DNA of 64,000 nt, taken from assembly GCF_013752535.1 (NCBI RefSeq), contig NZ_CP058348.1, forward strand, positions 2,108,001 to 2,172,000, read 5' to 3'. Made by a program: the position numbers and the translations under genes. Origin of the DNA: Bdellovibrio sp. KM01 (GTDB lineage Bacteria > Bdellovibrionota > Bdellovibrionia > Bdellovibrionales > Bdellovibrionaceae). Every line of letters starts with the position of its first letter. Position 1 is the first letter of the stretch. Below the pieces are notes generated by a model. That model made no database searches. It was given only the letters and a program-made list of their open reading frames with translations, and was not told the DNA's origin. This document shows, in pieces, positions 8,790 to 18,137 of this stretch.

Positions 8790-9545
8790 ATGAAACAATT
8801 GTTTGTCCTCATACTTTCTGCTCTCCTTGCGAGTTCCGCCTTAGCCAAAGGTAAGAGTCCGATCGTATTTGGAGTCAACATGGACTATGCGATGCCGCTG
8901 GTTAAGTTGAAAGATGACAATGGAACTTCCGTACTCATCGGCGGAATTCTGAAAGACCTGGGAGAAGCCCTGGCAAAAGAAATGGACCTAGATCTGAAGT
9001 GGTATCTGGTTCCCAAAAGAAGAGTGGCGCCAAGCCTCTCCTCGGGAAAAATCGATATCCTGTGCCACCTTTCAGAAGTTTGGCAACCCGCGATAAAAAA
9101 CGATGTTTGGTGGTCGAACAAACTTTACCGCAGCTCGAATGTGCTGGTTTACATAAGGGAACAACCGATCACTTCCATCAAAGAAATCTATGGTGAACAC
9201 GTCGGCGTGGTATTGAACTTCATTTACAAGGGGCTCGAAGACTCTTTCGAATCCGGGGCCCTGAAACGCGAAGATGGCCCTAATAACATCTCCAACATTA
9301 AAAAGCTCCTTAAAGGCCGCATCAACTACATCGTGATGTCGAACCTGGAATATGCATATTACAATAATCTCTATCCTCCGCTGCGCTCCGTGGACCTCGC
9401 GATGGACGAAGTGATCACAAAATGTGCTGTGTCTAAAAAATCAAAACTCAAAATAGAAGACGTGAACAAAGCCATCGCAAAAATCACCCGCAATGGCACC
9501 TTGAGCAAAATCCTGAGCTCCTACTACTTCAAAAACCTAGAGTAG
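8790..9545 (+). CDS. Periplasmic solute-binding-like protein (SBP family 3 fold)
   Basis: 251 residues from the ATG at 8790, where an upstream in-frame GTG would add only two. Signal peptide MKQLFVLILSALLASSALA, then a two-lobe pattern typical of family 3 solute-binding proteins: GGILKDLGEALAKEMDLDLKWYLVPKRRVAPSLSSGKIDILC. No permease or ATPase genes are adjacent. In Bdellovibrio such orphan proteins are numerous and may be sensors or scavengers rather than transporter parts. The substrate cannot be read from sequence. Confidence 0.75.
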   Translation: MKQLFVLILSALLASSALAKGKSPIVFGVNMDYAMPLVKLKDDNGTSVLIGGILKDLGEALAKEMDLDLKWYLVPKRRVAPSLSSGKIDILCHLSEVWQPAIKNDVWWSNKLYRSSNVLVYIREQPITSIKEIYGEHVGVVLNFIYKGLEDSFESGALKREDGPNNISNIKKLLKGRINYIVMSNLEYAYYNNLYPPLRSVDLAMDEVITKCAVSKKSKLKIEDVNKAIAKITRNGTLSKILSSYYFKNLE

Positions 9546-9675
9546 TAGTAATTGTAGTAGCAACAACAGCGGCCGCTTCTCTAATATTCCTAAAATGCAT
9601 ATTAACTTATAGTTAATTCACTACTCTGCGAGCATTCTTCAGGATAATTCCTTATGCATAAAAAAAGGAATAACC

Positions 9676-10149
9676 ATGAAAACATTGATCCTCTCCCTAG
9701 CATTGCTTATTTCCACAAACGCTTTCGCAGCCGCAGACTTCTCAAAAAAACTAGAACTCTGTGCCCTCCAAACTTCCGACGACCCAGAAGCCTACGAAAA
9801 AGCCTTCTCTGAAACCTTCATCTATGTAAACAAAGCTACGAGCCTAACGGATGAACAAGTAAGAATGATCAACGCCCACTTGATCCAAGTAGAATACACA
9901 ACAGAACCCCTAACATTCGCAGAAATTAAGGCCCTATTCACAACAGGCGAACAACAATACAACGACCTCTATTTAGTAACAATGAAATCTAAAACAACAG
10001 GCGCCATCTTCTACGAAGCCAAATCCTACCCAGGCGACAACCCCTACGGAGTCGTGTTCACAGCAACAGGCGACCTAGCAGCCTACAACCAAGACGACAA
10101 CATCACCCTAGTAGAAGGCCAAGCAACATACGCCTGCCCTTGGAAATAA
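9676..10149 (+). CDS. Small secreted protein of unknown function
   Basis: 157 residues with a clear signal peptide (MKTLILSLALLISTNAFA, cleavage near AFA-AA). Two cysteines remain in the mature part (LCAL and TYACPWK), so a disulfide is possible. The ribosome site is AAGGAA, 5 bp before the ATG. Codon choice leans to C- and A-ending codons, unlike neighbours. No family is recognised. It ends at a strong terminator. Confidence 0.7.
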   Translation: MKTLILSLALLISTNAFAAADFSKKLELCALQTSDDPEAYEKAFSETFIYVNKATSLTDEQVRMINAHLIQVEYTTEPLTFAEIKALFTTGEQQYNDLYLVTMKSKTTGAIFYEAKSYPGDNPYGVVFTATGDLAAYNQDDNITLVEGQATYACPWK

Positions 10150-10177
10150 TCAGAAAAATCTGAAACAAAAGTGAAGT

Positions 10178-10211
10178 AAAAAGCCCCGGCACCCCGGGGC
10201 TTTTTATTTTT
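10178..10211 (+). terminator. Rho-independent terminator after the small secreted protein gene
   Basis: GCCCCGG / CCGGGGC (10183-10189, 10194-10200) with a 4-nt loop, flanked by A- and T-runs that extend the stem to 12 bp, then TTTTTATTTTT. Confidence 0.92.
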
Positions 10212-10242
10212 GATCTCCACCACGACCCAATCGAACGAAGAA

Positions 10243-10426
10243 GTTTGAACCCGCCACCGCAGCTGACCTGGGCACAGCGGGCCGTGCCTGCCACGAAGCG
10301 ACCTCCGTGGGCGCCTGGATGGCGCGCACCCGCCGAAGGCGGGCCACGGTTGAGCCACGACGGCGTGTCGCGAAGAGGCAGGCACGGCACGATGGGACCA
10401 GGGCAGATGCGGGGGCGGATTCAAAC
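10243..10426 (+). ncRNA. Candidate structured RNA or repeat: 184-bp GC-rich inverted repeat with internal hairpins
   Basis: The arms 10243-10302 and 10367-10426 are gap-free 60-nt inverted repeats with 48 of 60 positions paired. Seven of the eight outer mismatches are A-G or G-A when read on the plus strand. Between the arms, CCGTGG and CCACGG (10304-10309, 10344-10349) pair around two hairpins, GCGCC-TGGAT-GGCGC (10311-10325) and CCCGCC-GAA-GGCGGG (10329-10343). A third hairpin, CACG-ACGG-CGTG, follows (about 357-368 past 10000). GC content is far above its surroundings. It lies after a terminator and about 130 bp before the subtilase start. It could be a small RNA, a cis-regulatory leader or a mobile repeat; the strand is inferred from the mismatches. 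Confidence 0.55.
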
Positions 10427-10557
10427 CCTCTTAGCTCCCCGAACCAGGGCCAAAAAAGCAGCAAATCCCCCGGCACGATTATTGGAATACCCCAGAACGG
10501 AAATACTATTTTTTTGATATCAGTGTCTTTATGGCACTTGGACGTCGAGGAGTTGGA

Positions 10558-13500
10558 ATGAAGCTGATGAACTTAAAGACAGAGCAGAAATATTTTTCAA
10601 CTCTCCTTATTTCACTTCTGGTTTTAGGGGGTTGCGGCCCCACTCAACCCGATGCTCCAATCTTTAAATCGGCTCTTTTAGATGGTCTTTACAGCACTCG
10701 TCCCTCGGTTGAAGAACCTGAAATCTTCATCATTAAACTTTCCACGCCAGCTCTTTTGGAAACTGCGAAAGTTAAGGACGGTAAACCGCAAATCAACGCG
10801 CAACAGGTTGAGGCTATATCAGCTGAGCAAGAACAAACAATTGCAGATCTAGCGAAGATCTCCAAAGACATTCGAGTTTTGATTCGCTACCGCCTGGTTT
10901 TAAACGGCTTGGTCGTTTGGGCCCCAGCAGACGCTATTAAAAGCATCAAGAACATTCCCAATGTGACTTTGTCGGAAAAGCCTGGACAGTTTGCCCGTTT
11001 GAATGACGAGGAAGACGAATACAATAAAACTGGCATGGTGGGCGATAAAACCTCTGTAAAGTTCATTGGTGCTGAGGCTGCCTATGCGCAAAACATACGT
11101 GGCCAAGGTATGCGCATTGGTGTGATTGATACCGGCATCGACTACACTCATAAGATGTTAGGCGGTATAGGCTCCCCTGACGCTTACAAAGCGATCAACC
11201 CTTCTTCAACAACGTCCGCTTTCCCGAATAACAAAGTTGTCGGCGGAATTGACTTGGTTGGGACTGAATACTCCCCGAGCTCTCCGAATTTGAAAGCACG
11301 CATTCCCGTTCCAGATCCAAATCCTTTGGATGAGGCGACTCATGGGACTCACGTAGCCGGCACAGTCGCGGGTCTTGGTGACGGAGTGAACACTTATGAT
11401 GGTGTTGCTCCCGATGCAGATCTTTACGCGATCAAAGTATTTGGTGCCAAAGGTGGAACCAGTGATGAAGTGGTTATTGCTGCGTTGGAATACGCTGCCG
11501 ACCCGACGGGTGATTTAAGCTTTGAAAAACAATTGGACGTAGTGAATCTTTCTTTGGGTTCTAACTACGGAAATCCACATATCATGTACAACCATGCGAT
11601 CAAGAATCTGGTTCGTGGCGGCACTGTGGTTGTCGCATCAGGTGGTAACTCTGGTGACGCAGCCTTTATCGTGGGTGCTCCCGGTATCTCTGACGATGCG
11701 ATCTCGGTTGCATCCAGCATCGACAACATGACTCACAATGTGTCTGCTCCAGGCGCGGAGTTCGCGGCGGGCGAGCAAAAGATTTTGGCAGAGTTCACAG
11801 AAGCTCAATCCTCGAAACGTCTGGAAGAAATCTCGGAAGCAAAAGGCGAATTGATTTTTGTAGGTCTTGCTGACAAAGACTTCGATTCAGAACAAGCGGC
11901 ACAGATCAAAGGAAAAATCGCTTTGATCGACCGTGGTGTGGTTTCGTTCTCGGATAAAATCAAACGCGCCCAAGATGCAGGGGCGATCGGTGTCGTGGTC
12001 GCCAACAACGCTCCTGGTGACACGAACGTAATGGCGGGTGAAATCAAATTCGAAATTCCAGCGGTTATGATCAAACAAGATGCTGGTCAAAAGATTAAGG
12101 CTCTTTTGTCTCAAGGTGTGGTGACGGCGAATTTGAAATCTCCAACTAAAGTTGAAAAACCTTGGATGGCAGATACTATTTCTCCATTCTCGTCCCGTGG
12201 TCCCCGCTCTGAAGATGGCATGATCAAGCCCGAGATCGCGGCTCCCGGCACAAATATCATTTCTGCCGCACGTGGAACTGGGGATAAAGGTGCCAGCATG
12301 TCCGGTACCTCTATGGCTGGTCCTCATATCGCGGGCGTGATGGGGCTTTTGAAACAAAAATTTCCGAACCTTACTGTACCAGAATTGAAATCTGTTCTTT
12401 TGGCGCATGGCAAAGTGATCGCAGATAAAGATCAAAAAACATATCCAGTGAGCCGCCAGGGTGCGGGCCGAGTCCAAGTAGCAGAAAGCTTGAAAGCACA
12501 AGTGACAAGCTTGCCCGCGACTTTGTCCTTTGGTTTGACGGATATTGAAAATTCAAAAACCTTGTCGCTGAATGTGACTTTGAAAAACATTTCTTCTGAC
12601 ACGGTGACTTTGACTCCGAAATGGAAGGGTTCTGCAGCTCTGCAAGTTTCTGCTCCGTCGGTGACTTTGGAACCTGGTCAATCGAAAACAGTTGCGGTCA
12701 CAGCGAAAGTTGTGGGCTCGTTAATGAAATCCGCCAACGATGAGTTGGATGGCTTCTTGGAACTTTCTCAAGGCGAGAAATCTGTCCTGCAACTTCCGGC
12801 CTTGGTGGTAGCTCGTCAGATTTCAAGAATTGAAGCGACTTCTCTGACGGTTCTTGCTTCTTCCAAAGAAGATGCGGCAGGCAGTGCCGCCGATTTGAAA
12901 CTGGTAAATAAAAGCGCCAACAAGGGTAATGCTTATGTCTTTACTTTACTTGGCAAGGACGGCCGCAAACTAGATCCCAAACCAGATCTAACTCACAACA
13001 AAAACTGCGACCTGCAATCTGCGGGTTACCGGGTGATTTCAGCAGAAGGCAAAAGATACCTGCAAGTCGCTTTAAAACTTTATGAAGGCATGACGACATG
13101 GCACCGCTGCGAAGTGAATGTGCAAATCGATTCCGATGGTGATGGCATCGCGGACCAGGAGTTGTCTGGCGTCATCGGCTCTGACCTTCCAGGCTATCCG
13201 GTTGAAAAATTCGTCAGCATGTTGCTGGATGCAAATCAAGCTCGCGCAATTCGTAAAACTTACGAGGAGTCTATCGCTTCTGGAAAACCAGTTGCGGAAA
13301 ACTACGGACCGGCATTGATTGATGCGTTACCCATGGATACTTTCGACAACTCGACTTTGGCAATTATCACTGCTGATGCATCACTGCTGGCGGTCGCTCC
13401 CACGGGTGAATTGAATATCAAGGTTTCCACTTCCCATAACGACTATAGCTCTGTCGAATACGACGACTATCTGGGTAACGAAAAGACCTGGTCTAAAATC

Positions 13501-13704
13501 TCATTAGGCGAGCTAGGACAAGCGGTCACAGAGATGCCTGAGTCCATTGAGCTTGCAGGCCATTCTGAAACGACAGTGCGTCTTAAAAAGGGTTACAGCA
13601 GTTCAGATGTGGTGATCTATACTCCGCAAAATAAATCCGTGCGTGATGCGCTGATTGAAGATGCGCAGTCACAGATGATCAAACCAAAATACGATGGTAA
13701 ATAA
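10558..13704 (+). CDS. Subtilisin-family (S8) serine protease lipoprotein with PA domain
   Basis: 1048 residues from the ATG at 10558, which has GAGGAG about 6 bp upstream; an earlier in-frame ATG would add nine residues. The N-terminus ends in the lipobox LVLGGC, so it is lipid-anchored. A propeptide-like region precedes the catalytic triad: Asp in RIGVIDTGIDYTH, His in THGTHVAGTVAG, Ser in GTSMAGPHIAG. A protease-associated domain (about 430-530, KGKIALIDRGVVSFSDKI) is inserted before the Ser, as in Vpr/C5a-peptidase-like proteases. The rest is beta-sandwich, including a calcium-like DSDGDGIAD loop. Its likely role is digestion of prey or envelope protein. The structured element at 10243-10426 lies directly upstream. 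Confidence 0.93.
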   Translation: MKLMNLKTEQKYFSTLLISLLVLGGCGPTQPDAPIFKSALLDGLYSTRPSVEEPEIFIIKLSTPALLETAKVKDGKPQINAQQVEAISAEQEQTIADLAKISKDIRVLIRYRLVLNGLVVWAPADAIKSIKNIPNVTLSEKPGQFARLNDEEDEYNKTGMVGDKTSVKFIGAEAAYAQNIRGQGMRIGVIDTGIDYTHKMLGGIGSPDAYKAINPSSTTSAFPNNKVVGGIDLVGTEYSPSSPNLKARIPVPDPNPLDEATHGTHVAGTVAGLGDGVNTYDGVAPDADLYAIKVFGAKGGTSDEVVIAALEYAADPTGDLSFEKQLDVVNLSLGSNYGNPHIMYNHAIKNLVRGGTVVVASGGNSGDAAFIVGAPGISDDAISVASSIDNMTHNVSAPGAEFAAGEQKILAEFTEAQSSKRLEEISEAKGELIFVGLADKDFDSEQAAQIKGKIALIDRGVVSFSDKIKRAQDAGAIGVVVANNAPGDTNVMAGEIKFEIPAVMIKQDAGQKIKALLSQGVVTANLKSPTKVEKPWMADTISPFSSRGPRSEDGMIKPEIAAPGTNIISAARGTGDKGASMSGTSMAGPHIAGVMGLLKQKFPNLTVPELKSVLLAHGKVIADKDQKTYPVSRQGAGRVQVAESLKAQVTSLPATLSFGLTDIENSKTLSLNVTLKNISSDTVTLTPKWKGSAALQVSAPSVTLEPGQSKTVAVTAKVVGSLMKSANDELDGFLELSQGEKSVLQLPALVVARQISRIEATSLTVLASSKEDAAGSAADLKLVNKSANKGNAYVFTLLGKDGRKLDPKPDLTHNKNCDLQSAGYRVISAEGKRYLQVALKLYEGMTTWHRCEVNVQIDSDGDGIADQELSGVIGSDLPGYPVEKFVSMLLDANQARAIRKTYEESIASGKPVAENYGPALIDALPMDTFDNSTLAIITADASLLAVAPTGELNIKVSTSHNDYSSVEYDDYLGNEKTWSKISLGELGQAVTEMPESIELAGHSETTVRLKKGYSSSDVVIYTPQNKSVRDALIEDAQSQMIKPKYDGK

Positions 13705-13708
13705 AAAT

Positions 13709-13740
13709 AAAAAAGCGGGTCTTCAAACCCGCTTTTTTTT
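13709..13740. terminator. Bidirectional terminator between subtilase and convergent lipoprotein gene
   Basis: GCGGGT / ACCCGC (13715-13720, 13727-13732) with a 6-nt loop, preceded by an A-run and followed by eight T. The A-run gives a T-run on the minus strand as well, so it can serve both convergent genes. Confidence 0.85.
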
Positions 13741-13785
13741 GCCTGAATTGAAATAGAATTCAGGCGTCTTAAATTGAGACAAGGA

Positions 13786-14007
13786 CTAACGAGTCTTTGT
13801 CTCTTTGTTTTTTACTGGTGATTGCGATGTCACGTCTTGAGCTTTTTCGCCGCTCATGTTCTTTTTCACCGCGCGCAAAAATGGTGTCTCTGACACTTCC
13901 CATACCACCGCAGTATCTTGAGCTGCATGGTTTTCAGGAGTTGTCGCACACGCTGCTAGGAAGTTCATCGCGATCAATGTTGTGAGGATTTTAAGTGTGT
14001 TTTTCAT
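13786..14007 (-). CDS. Small lipoprotein of unknown function
   Basis: 73 residues from the ATG at 14007, chosen because TAGGAGT lies about 7 bp upstream and the signal begins there. The signal MKNTLKILTTLIAMNFLAAC ends in the lipobox FLAAC. The mature part is short and polar with a lysine-rich end and no known domain. It is convergent with the subtilase gene and next to the hybrid kinase, with no evident functional link. Confidence 0.72.
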   Translation of the reverse strand: MKNTLKILTTLIAMNFLAACATTPENHAAQDTAVVWEVSETPFLRAVKKNMSGEKAQDVTSQSPVKNKETKTR

Positions 14008-14202
14008 CTTTGTACTCCTAACGATCTGAGATAATGATACCACCTTATCGGAATGCAAAGAACCGACCATAAGCAATCGGTGTTAAATTGGACCCAAAGG
14101 TGACGGATTGTTGAAATGGGGCACAACTGAACAATAAATGTCAGACACTGGAGCAGAAATACTAGGGTATTTATCGATTACTTCGGGCTAATTAGGGGGG
14201 CT

Positions 14203-16221
14203 TTATTTCCCTCTCACCGGGGATTTTTCGTCGCCCTTACGAGTCAGCTCCAAAAGCGTTGCATACAATTGCTCAGAGACGATGGGCTTCGTCAGATAGT
14301 CATTACAGCCCACCCCCATACAGCGCTCACGATCTTCTTTCATCGCATGAGCTGTGAGGGCCACAATGGGCCCCTGATAACCGCGTTCACGCAGCTTACG
14401 TGTTGCCGTATAGCCATCCATGCGGGGCATTTGCATATCCATCAATATCACATCATAAAGAGTCTTTTCGGCGAGTTCAAAAGCTTCCACCCCGTCGATC
14501 GCGGTTTCACAATGAACGTGATATTTTTTAAGGTAGTGCTGAATCAATACTTGATTGTCTTCGGAGTCGTCGACGATCAAAACTTTTGAGCCTTTCAGCG
14601 CCGCTTTAGCTTCTTCTGAAACTTTGAGTGGCTCAGAAATAACTCCGCGACTGATTTCATGCTGAGGGATCGTCAGACGGAATACAGAACCCTCTCCTAA
14701 AGTACTTCTCTTAAGAACCACATCCCCACCCAAGGAGCGAGCAAGCTTACGAGAGAGTACCAAACCAAGTCCTGTGCCTTCGTACTTGCGAGTACTCGAA
14801 GTATCCACCTGAAAGAAATTTTGAAACAGACTGCTTTGCATCGCCTCTGGAATTCCAATTCCGGAATCCGCGACTTCAAAATAAATATCATCACCACTGC
14901 GACCCAAATCGACACGCACTTCACCGTCATTGGTAAATTTCAAAGCATTATTAATCAGATTTACCAGGATCTGCTTTAAACGGCTGCGATCGGTGGCAAT
15001 TTCCATTCCCCGCATTGCTGAATCCATATGAAAGGATAAAGCAAGTCCCGACTTGGAGGCCTTCAGATGCATCATGCTTTCAATCTCTTCCATCAGGGAA
15101 TCCAGCTTCACACCTTCAAATTCCACTTCGATGTGACCTGATTCCACTTTGGTGATATCCAAAATATCATTGATCAAACGCGCAAGATTGTGCCCCGTAC
15201 TTTCGATAACGTCCAAATACTTGCGCTTTTCCACTTCACTGACCTGCGGATCTTTAAGAATTTCCGTCATGCCAAGGATAATTCCCAAAGGTGTGCGAAT
15301 TTCGTGGCTCATGTTTGCCAGAAACAGCGTTTTTACCTGATTGGCATTTTCCGCCAGCAAGCGCTGGGAGATATTCACATCCAGATCGTGACTCATTTTA
15401 TTAATCGAACGCGCAAGCTCCCCTAATTCGTCGGCAGAGTGCACGGGCACCGTGATCCCCAGATTCCCCTGCCCGATTTCACGCGTGGCTGCATTCAGCT
15501 CGAGCAAACTGCGATTCAGATTCTTGGCAAATGAGAATGTCAGGAAGAGTCCTGTGCCCTCGATTGTGACCACCGCTAAAACCAGAAGCATCATTAAAAG
15601 ATGCTCCAGCCAACGCGAGCCCTCTCCAAGAACGTTTGAGAATTCTGTTTCCAAGGCCGTGAGCTTGCTGTTGATCACATTAATCTCGGCCAGAATGCGT
15701 TTCACCTCATTGGTGTTCGCGTTGGGACGGGCAAAGAGTTCTCGCAGCTCTTCAGATTTTTCAATCAAGACATTTAACAATCCATCAGCTTCAGTCCAAG
15801 CTGCGACGGCACGTTTGATGTAGGAAACTTCACCGAAACGACGAAGCATGACAATCACACCGGGGATATCATCAGGGTGAACTCCCCCCTGGGTAAACCC
15901 TGCATAGACCGAAGCCATATCGGGATCCGGCTTCATCAATTCTAAGCGTGCGCGGCGATCCCCCATGGGGATTTTCATGTGCTCATGAAAGTTATCGTAG
16001 TAATGCTGCTCTTTTGTAAAAATATAGGAAGACAAGGAGTGGATCGCATTTTTTTGCGCCTTGGACCAGAGTCCTTCACCACCCACAAATGCACGAACAG
16101 AGGAAAGCGTTGAAAGAGCGAAGACCAAGGTCCCAAGCTCAATGGCAATTAACAAAGCCATTCCACCGACGACGATGTAAAGCTTTTTAACGACAGATAG
16201 ATTCTTCCAGAAATTAAACAC
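14203..16221 (-). CDS. Membrane hybrid histidine kinase with receiver domain
   Basis: 672 residues. TM1 at about 12-34 and TM2 at about 205-230 bracket a roughly 170-residue, mostly helical periplasmic sensor. Then come HAMP (about 232-285), the dimerisation domain with the phospho-acceptor His in NMSHEIRTPLG, and an ATPase domain with QILVNLINNALKFT (N box), VADSGIGIPEA and GTGLGLVLSRKLA. A C-terminal receiver has VDDSED and the acceptor Asp in VILMDMQMP. No HPt domain or separate regulator is adjacent, so the partner is elsewhere. The ligand is unknown. Confidence 0.93.
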   Translation of the reverse strand: MFNFWKNLSVVKKLYIVVGGMALLIAIELGTLVFALSTLSSVRAFVGGEGLWSKAQKNAIHSLSSYIFTKEQHYYDNFHEHMKIPMGDRRARLELMKPDPDMASVYAGFTQGGVHPDDIPGVIVMLRRFGEVSYIKRAVAAWTEADGLLNVLIEKSEELRELFARPNANTNEVKRILAEINVINSKLTALETEFSNVLGEGSRWLEHLLMMLLVLAVVTIEGTGLFLTFSFAKNLNRSLLELNAATREIGQGNLGITVPVHSADELGELARSINKMSHDLDVNISQRLLAENANQVKTLFLANMSHEIRTPLGIILGMTEILKDPQVSEVEKRKYLDVIESTGHNLARLINDILDITKVESGHIEVEFEGVKLDSLMEEIESMMHLKASKSGLALSFHMDSAMRGMEIATDRSRLKQILVNLINNALKFTNDGEVRVDLGRSGDDIYFEVADSGIGIPEAMQSSLFQNFFQVDTSSTRKYEGTGLGLVLSRKLARSLGGDVVLKRSTLGEGSVFRLTIPQHEISRGVISEPLKVSEEAKAALKGSKVLIVDDSEDNQVLIQHYLKKYHVHCETAIDGVEAFELAEKTLYDVILMDMQMPRMDGYTATRKLRERGYQGPIVALTAHAMKEDRERCMGVGCNDYLTKPIVSEQLYATLLELTRKGDEKSPVRGK

Positions 16222-16475
16222 GTTCCTATTTTTCCTCAGAAGTAAGTTTGTACGAATACGTTGGACTCACTTCAAGCGATATTCGACTCTTGTTAGATAC
16301 GTTACACACTCGCAATACAAGAATCAGTTTAACTGCAGTTTAACTGCATTTTAGCCGCTTCCGTTCTCGTATGCGTTGCGCTAATCGTTTTGATTATTGG
16401 CGATTTTTTCAAATCAGGACTGGTGGAAATCAGTCTTCGGGAGAAACATGAGGGCAGAGTCTTAAGGAGGAAGTC

Positions 16476-16745
16476 ATGAAAAAGCTTATTCTCTTCGCAC
16501 TTACAATGATGTCGTTCAGTTTTGCCCAGGCCGAAAGATCTTTGCTTGAAACAATCATGCAAGACAGAAATTCCAGCCCGTCAAAATTAGATACAACGAA
16601 CGAAGCCCGCCGCGCCCGCCAAGCCAGTGCGGCTGAATACATGCGCGATCGTAATCGTCCCACAGAAAGAATCTATATCGAAGAACGCATCATGGAGCCG
16701 CAATATCGTGAACCCGGCTACCGTGCCCCAGCAGATTCAAAATAA
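16476..16745 (+). CDS. Small secreted Arg/Glu-rich protein
   Basis: 89 residues with signal peptide MKKLILFALTMMSFSFAQA. The mature part is rich in Arg and Glu with repeated YRE/YRAP segments near the end. The ribosome site TAAGGAGG is perfect (about 6 bp from the ATG), suggesting strong translation. No family is recognised and there are no cysteines. It stands alone between the hybrid kinase and the TfoX-like gene. Confidence 0.7.
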   Translation: MKKLILFALTMMSFSFAQAERSLLETIMQDRNSSPSKLDTTNEARRARQASAAEYMRDRNRPTERIYIEERIMEPQYREPGYRAPADSK

Positions 16746-16841
16746 TATCTTCACGAGTGTCTGAAACAGAAAGAGGCTTGCGGCAACAGTTCTGATTCTG
16801 TGCTTCTTGCTTTCTAACGCATTCGTAAGAAATAATAGGCC

Positions 16842-17591
16842 ATGGCCAAGGAACCGCTCGAATTAAAATGGATTGAAAACCTTCTCCCCGAGGAGGGCTA
16901 TCGACGAAAATCCATGTTCGGCGGTTTCGCATATTATCTGGATGAGAAAATCATTCTGATCACATTTGAAGCCGGTCACAAATCCAATTGGAACGGCTGC
17001 ATGTTTCCGGTTGAGCGCGAATTTCAAGGCAAAGTGCTTGAGAAATTCCCCATTTTAAATCCCCACCCTATTTTACCGAAGTGGCTGTATCTGCCAATCG
17101 AGACCGAAGGTTTCGACGAGTGGGTTTCTGATATTTTGCGCGTGGCTTTACGCCCGAACAGTATTTGGGGAAGTATTCCCAAAGAAAAAAACAAATCAGC
17201 CCCAGGCAAAACCAAAGGTCGCAAAGCGAATGTTGCCAATGAAGTCATCACCGAGAAAATCGACACGCGCCGCCCGCGCATGTTCTCTGATGATGACCCC
17301 GTAGCTGTGCTGCAAAAGGCCAAAAAACTGACCGACCTTAAGAACATCGGCCCCGTCCTTGAAGAATTGCTGCATGACGCCGGAATTAAGACGCCGCAGC
17401 AAATGCAGAAACTCGGCTGGCAAAAGACCATGGTGAAGCTAGTCAAAGCTCATCCTAAAACCAATCACTCCATGTACGCGTACACTATTATCACAGCGCT
17501 CGAGAATAAAGATTTTGGTGGAATGTCAGAGCAGCAAAAATCAGAAGTCCGTGCCTACATGAAAACCCTGCGCGATCGCTTAAAATCGTAA
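16842..17591 (+). CDS. TfoX/Sxy-family protein (N- and C-terminal domains)
   Basis: 249 residues. The N-terminal TfoX domain (about 1-105) contains the signature GYRRKSMFGGFAYYLDEKIIL. A linker rich in Lys and Arg follows (about 110-145). The C-terminal TfoX domain (about 155-210) has LTDLKNIGPVLEELLHDAGIKTPQQMQKLGW, a helix-hairpin-helix-like fold. In gamma-proteobacteria Sxy/TfoX acts with CRP to switch on competence genes. Here there are no competence genes nearby and many TfoX-domain proteins have other roles, so only the family is asserted. It could bind nucleic acid. Confidence 0.82.
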   Translation: MAKEPLELKWIENLLPEEGYRRKSMFGGFAYYLDEKIILITFEAGHKSNWNGCMFPVEREFQGKVLEKFPILNPHPILPKWLYLPIETEGFDEWVSDILRVALRPNSIWGSIPKEKNKSAPGKTKGRKANVANEVITEKIDTRRPRMFSDDDPVAVLQKAKKLTDLKNIGPVLEELLHDAGIKTPQQMQKLGWQKTMVKLVKAHPKTNHSMYAYTIITALENKDFGGMSEQQKSEVRAYMKTLRDRLKS

Positions 17592-17603
17592 CCTGTTTTG
17601 ATC

Positions 17604-17633
17604 TTGACTCGTTTTCGGAATCGGGAGCATAGT
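17604..17633 (+). promoter_or_regulatory. Likely sigma-70-type promoter
   Basis: TTGACT (17604-17609), 18-bp spacer, CATAGT (17628-17633), about 41 bp before the ATG of a gene with highly adapted codons. Confidence 0.5.
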
Positions 17634-17674
17634 CGTTGCGTCATCACGACACTGTTAAAGTGAAAGGTTAGATT

Positions 17675-18052
17675 ATGAAATCCGTTGTTATCGCTTCTTT
17701 GATCGCATTGTCTGCAACTGCTGCTCAAGCTTCTCAAATGGACGTTCACTGCACTGCTGGTGACGCTGTTATCTCTGCTCAACTTAATGTTGAAGGCAGA
17801 ACTGTAACTGGAACTGTTGATGCTTCTGGCGCGGGTGTAGATTTTAAAGCTCCAGCTTCTGGCTCTTACATTTTCTACCCAGCTGGTTCTTACTACAAAT
17901 TCGACGAACTTGAAGTGATCGAGTTCTGGGCGACTTCTGGCAAAGACTCTGTTGCGTTCAAATCTGTTCGCGGCGAAAAAGGTTCTTACCAACAAACTCT
18001 TTTGGTTAACAAGCAAACTGTTGAAGGTACTTGCGTAGTTTCTAAAGAGTAG
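17675..18052 (+). CDS. Small secreted protein, probably highly expressed
   Basis: 125 residues with signal peptide MKSVVIASLIALSATAAQA. The mature part is beta-rich, with two cysteines (HCTAG near the start, GTCVVS near the end) likely joined by a disulfide. Codon choice is strikingly uniform (gct, gtt, tct, aaa, ggc), which usually marks abundant proteins. It has its own promoter-like sequence and a strong terminator. The function is unknown; an abundant periplasmic or outer-surface protein is the best guess. Confidence 0.75.
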   Translation: MKSVVIASLIALSATAAQASQMDVHCTAGDAVISAQLNVEGRTVTGTVDASGAGVDFKAPASGSYIFYPAGSYYKFDELEVIEFWATSGKDSVAFKSVRGEKGSYQQTLLVNKQTVEGTCVVSKE

Positions 18053-18081
18053 TTTCTTCGTTTTTCCTAACGAATGAATTA

Positions 18082-18116
18082 AAAGGCGCGGGTCTTCGGA
18101 TCGCGCCTTTTTTTAT
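18082..18116. terminator. Terminator with UUCG tetraloop, possibly bidirectional
   Basis: AAAGGCGCG / CGCGCCTTT (18082-18090, 18102-18110), with an apical cUUCGg loop, followed by seven T. The gene on the other strand (plsC-like) ends just beyond, so it may end both. Confidence 0.87.
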
Positions 18117-18137
18117 TTCTGATAAAAGGACGGAAAA

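Noticed and set aside
10083-10517. Several long open frames on both strands across the GC-rich element
   Set aside because: They mirror each other because of the inverted repeat, lack ribosome sites, and have Pro/Arg-rich content expected from GC-rich non-coding DNA.
13741-13765. Hairpin GCCTGAATT / AATTCAGGC after the subtilase terminator
   Set aside because: No T-run in either direction and AT-rich stem; probably incidental beside the real terminator.
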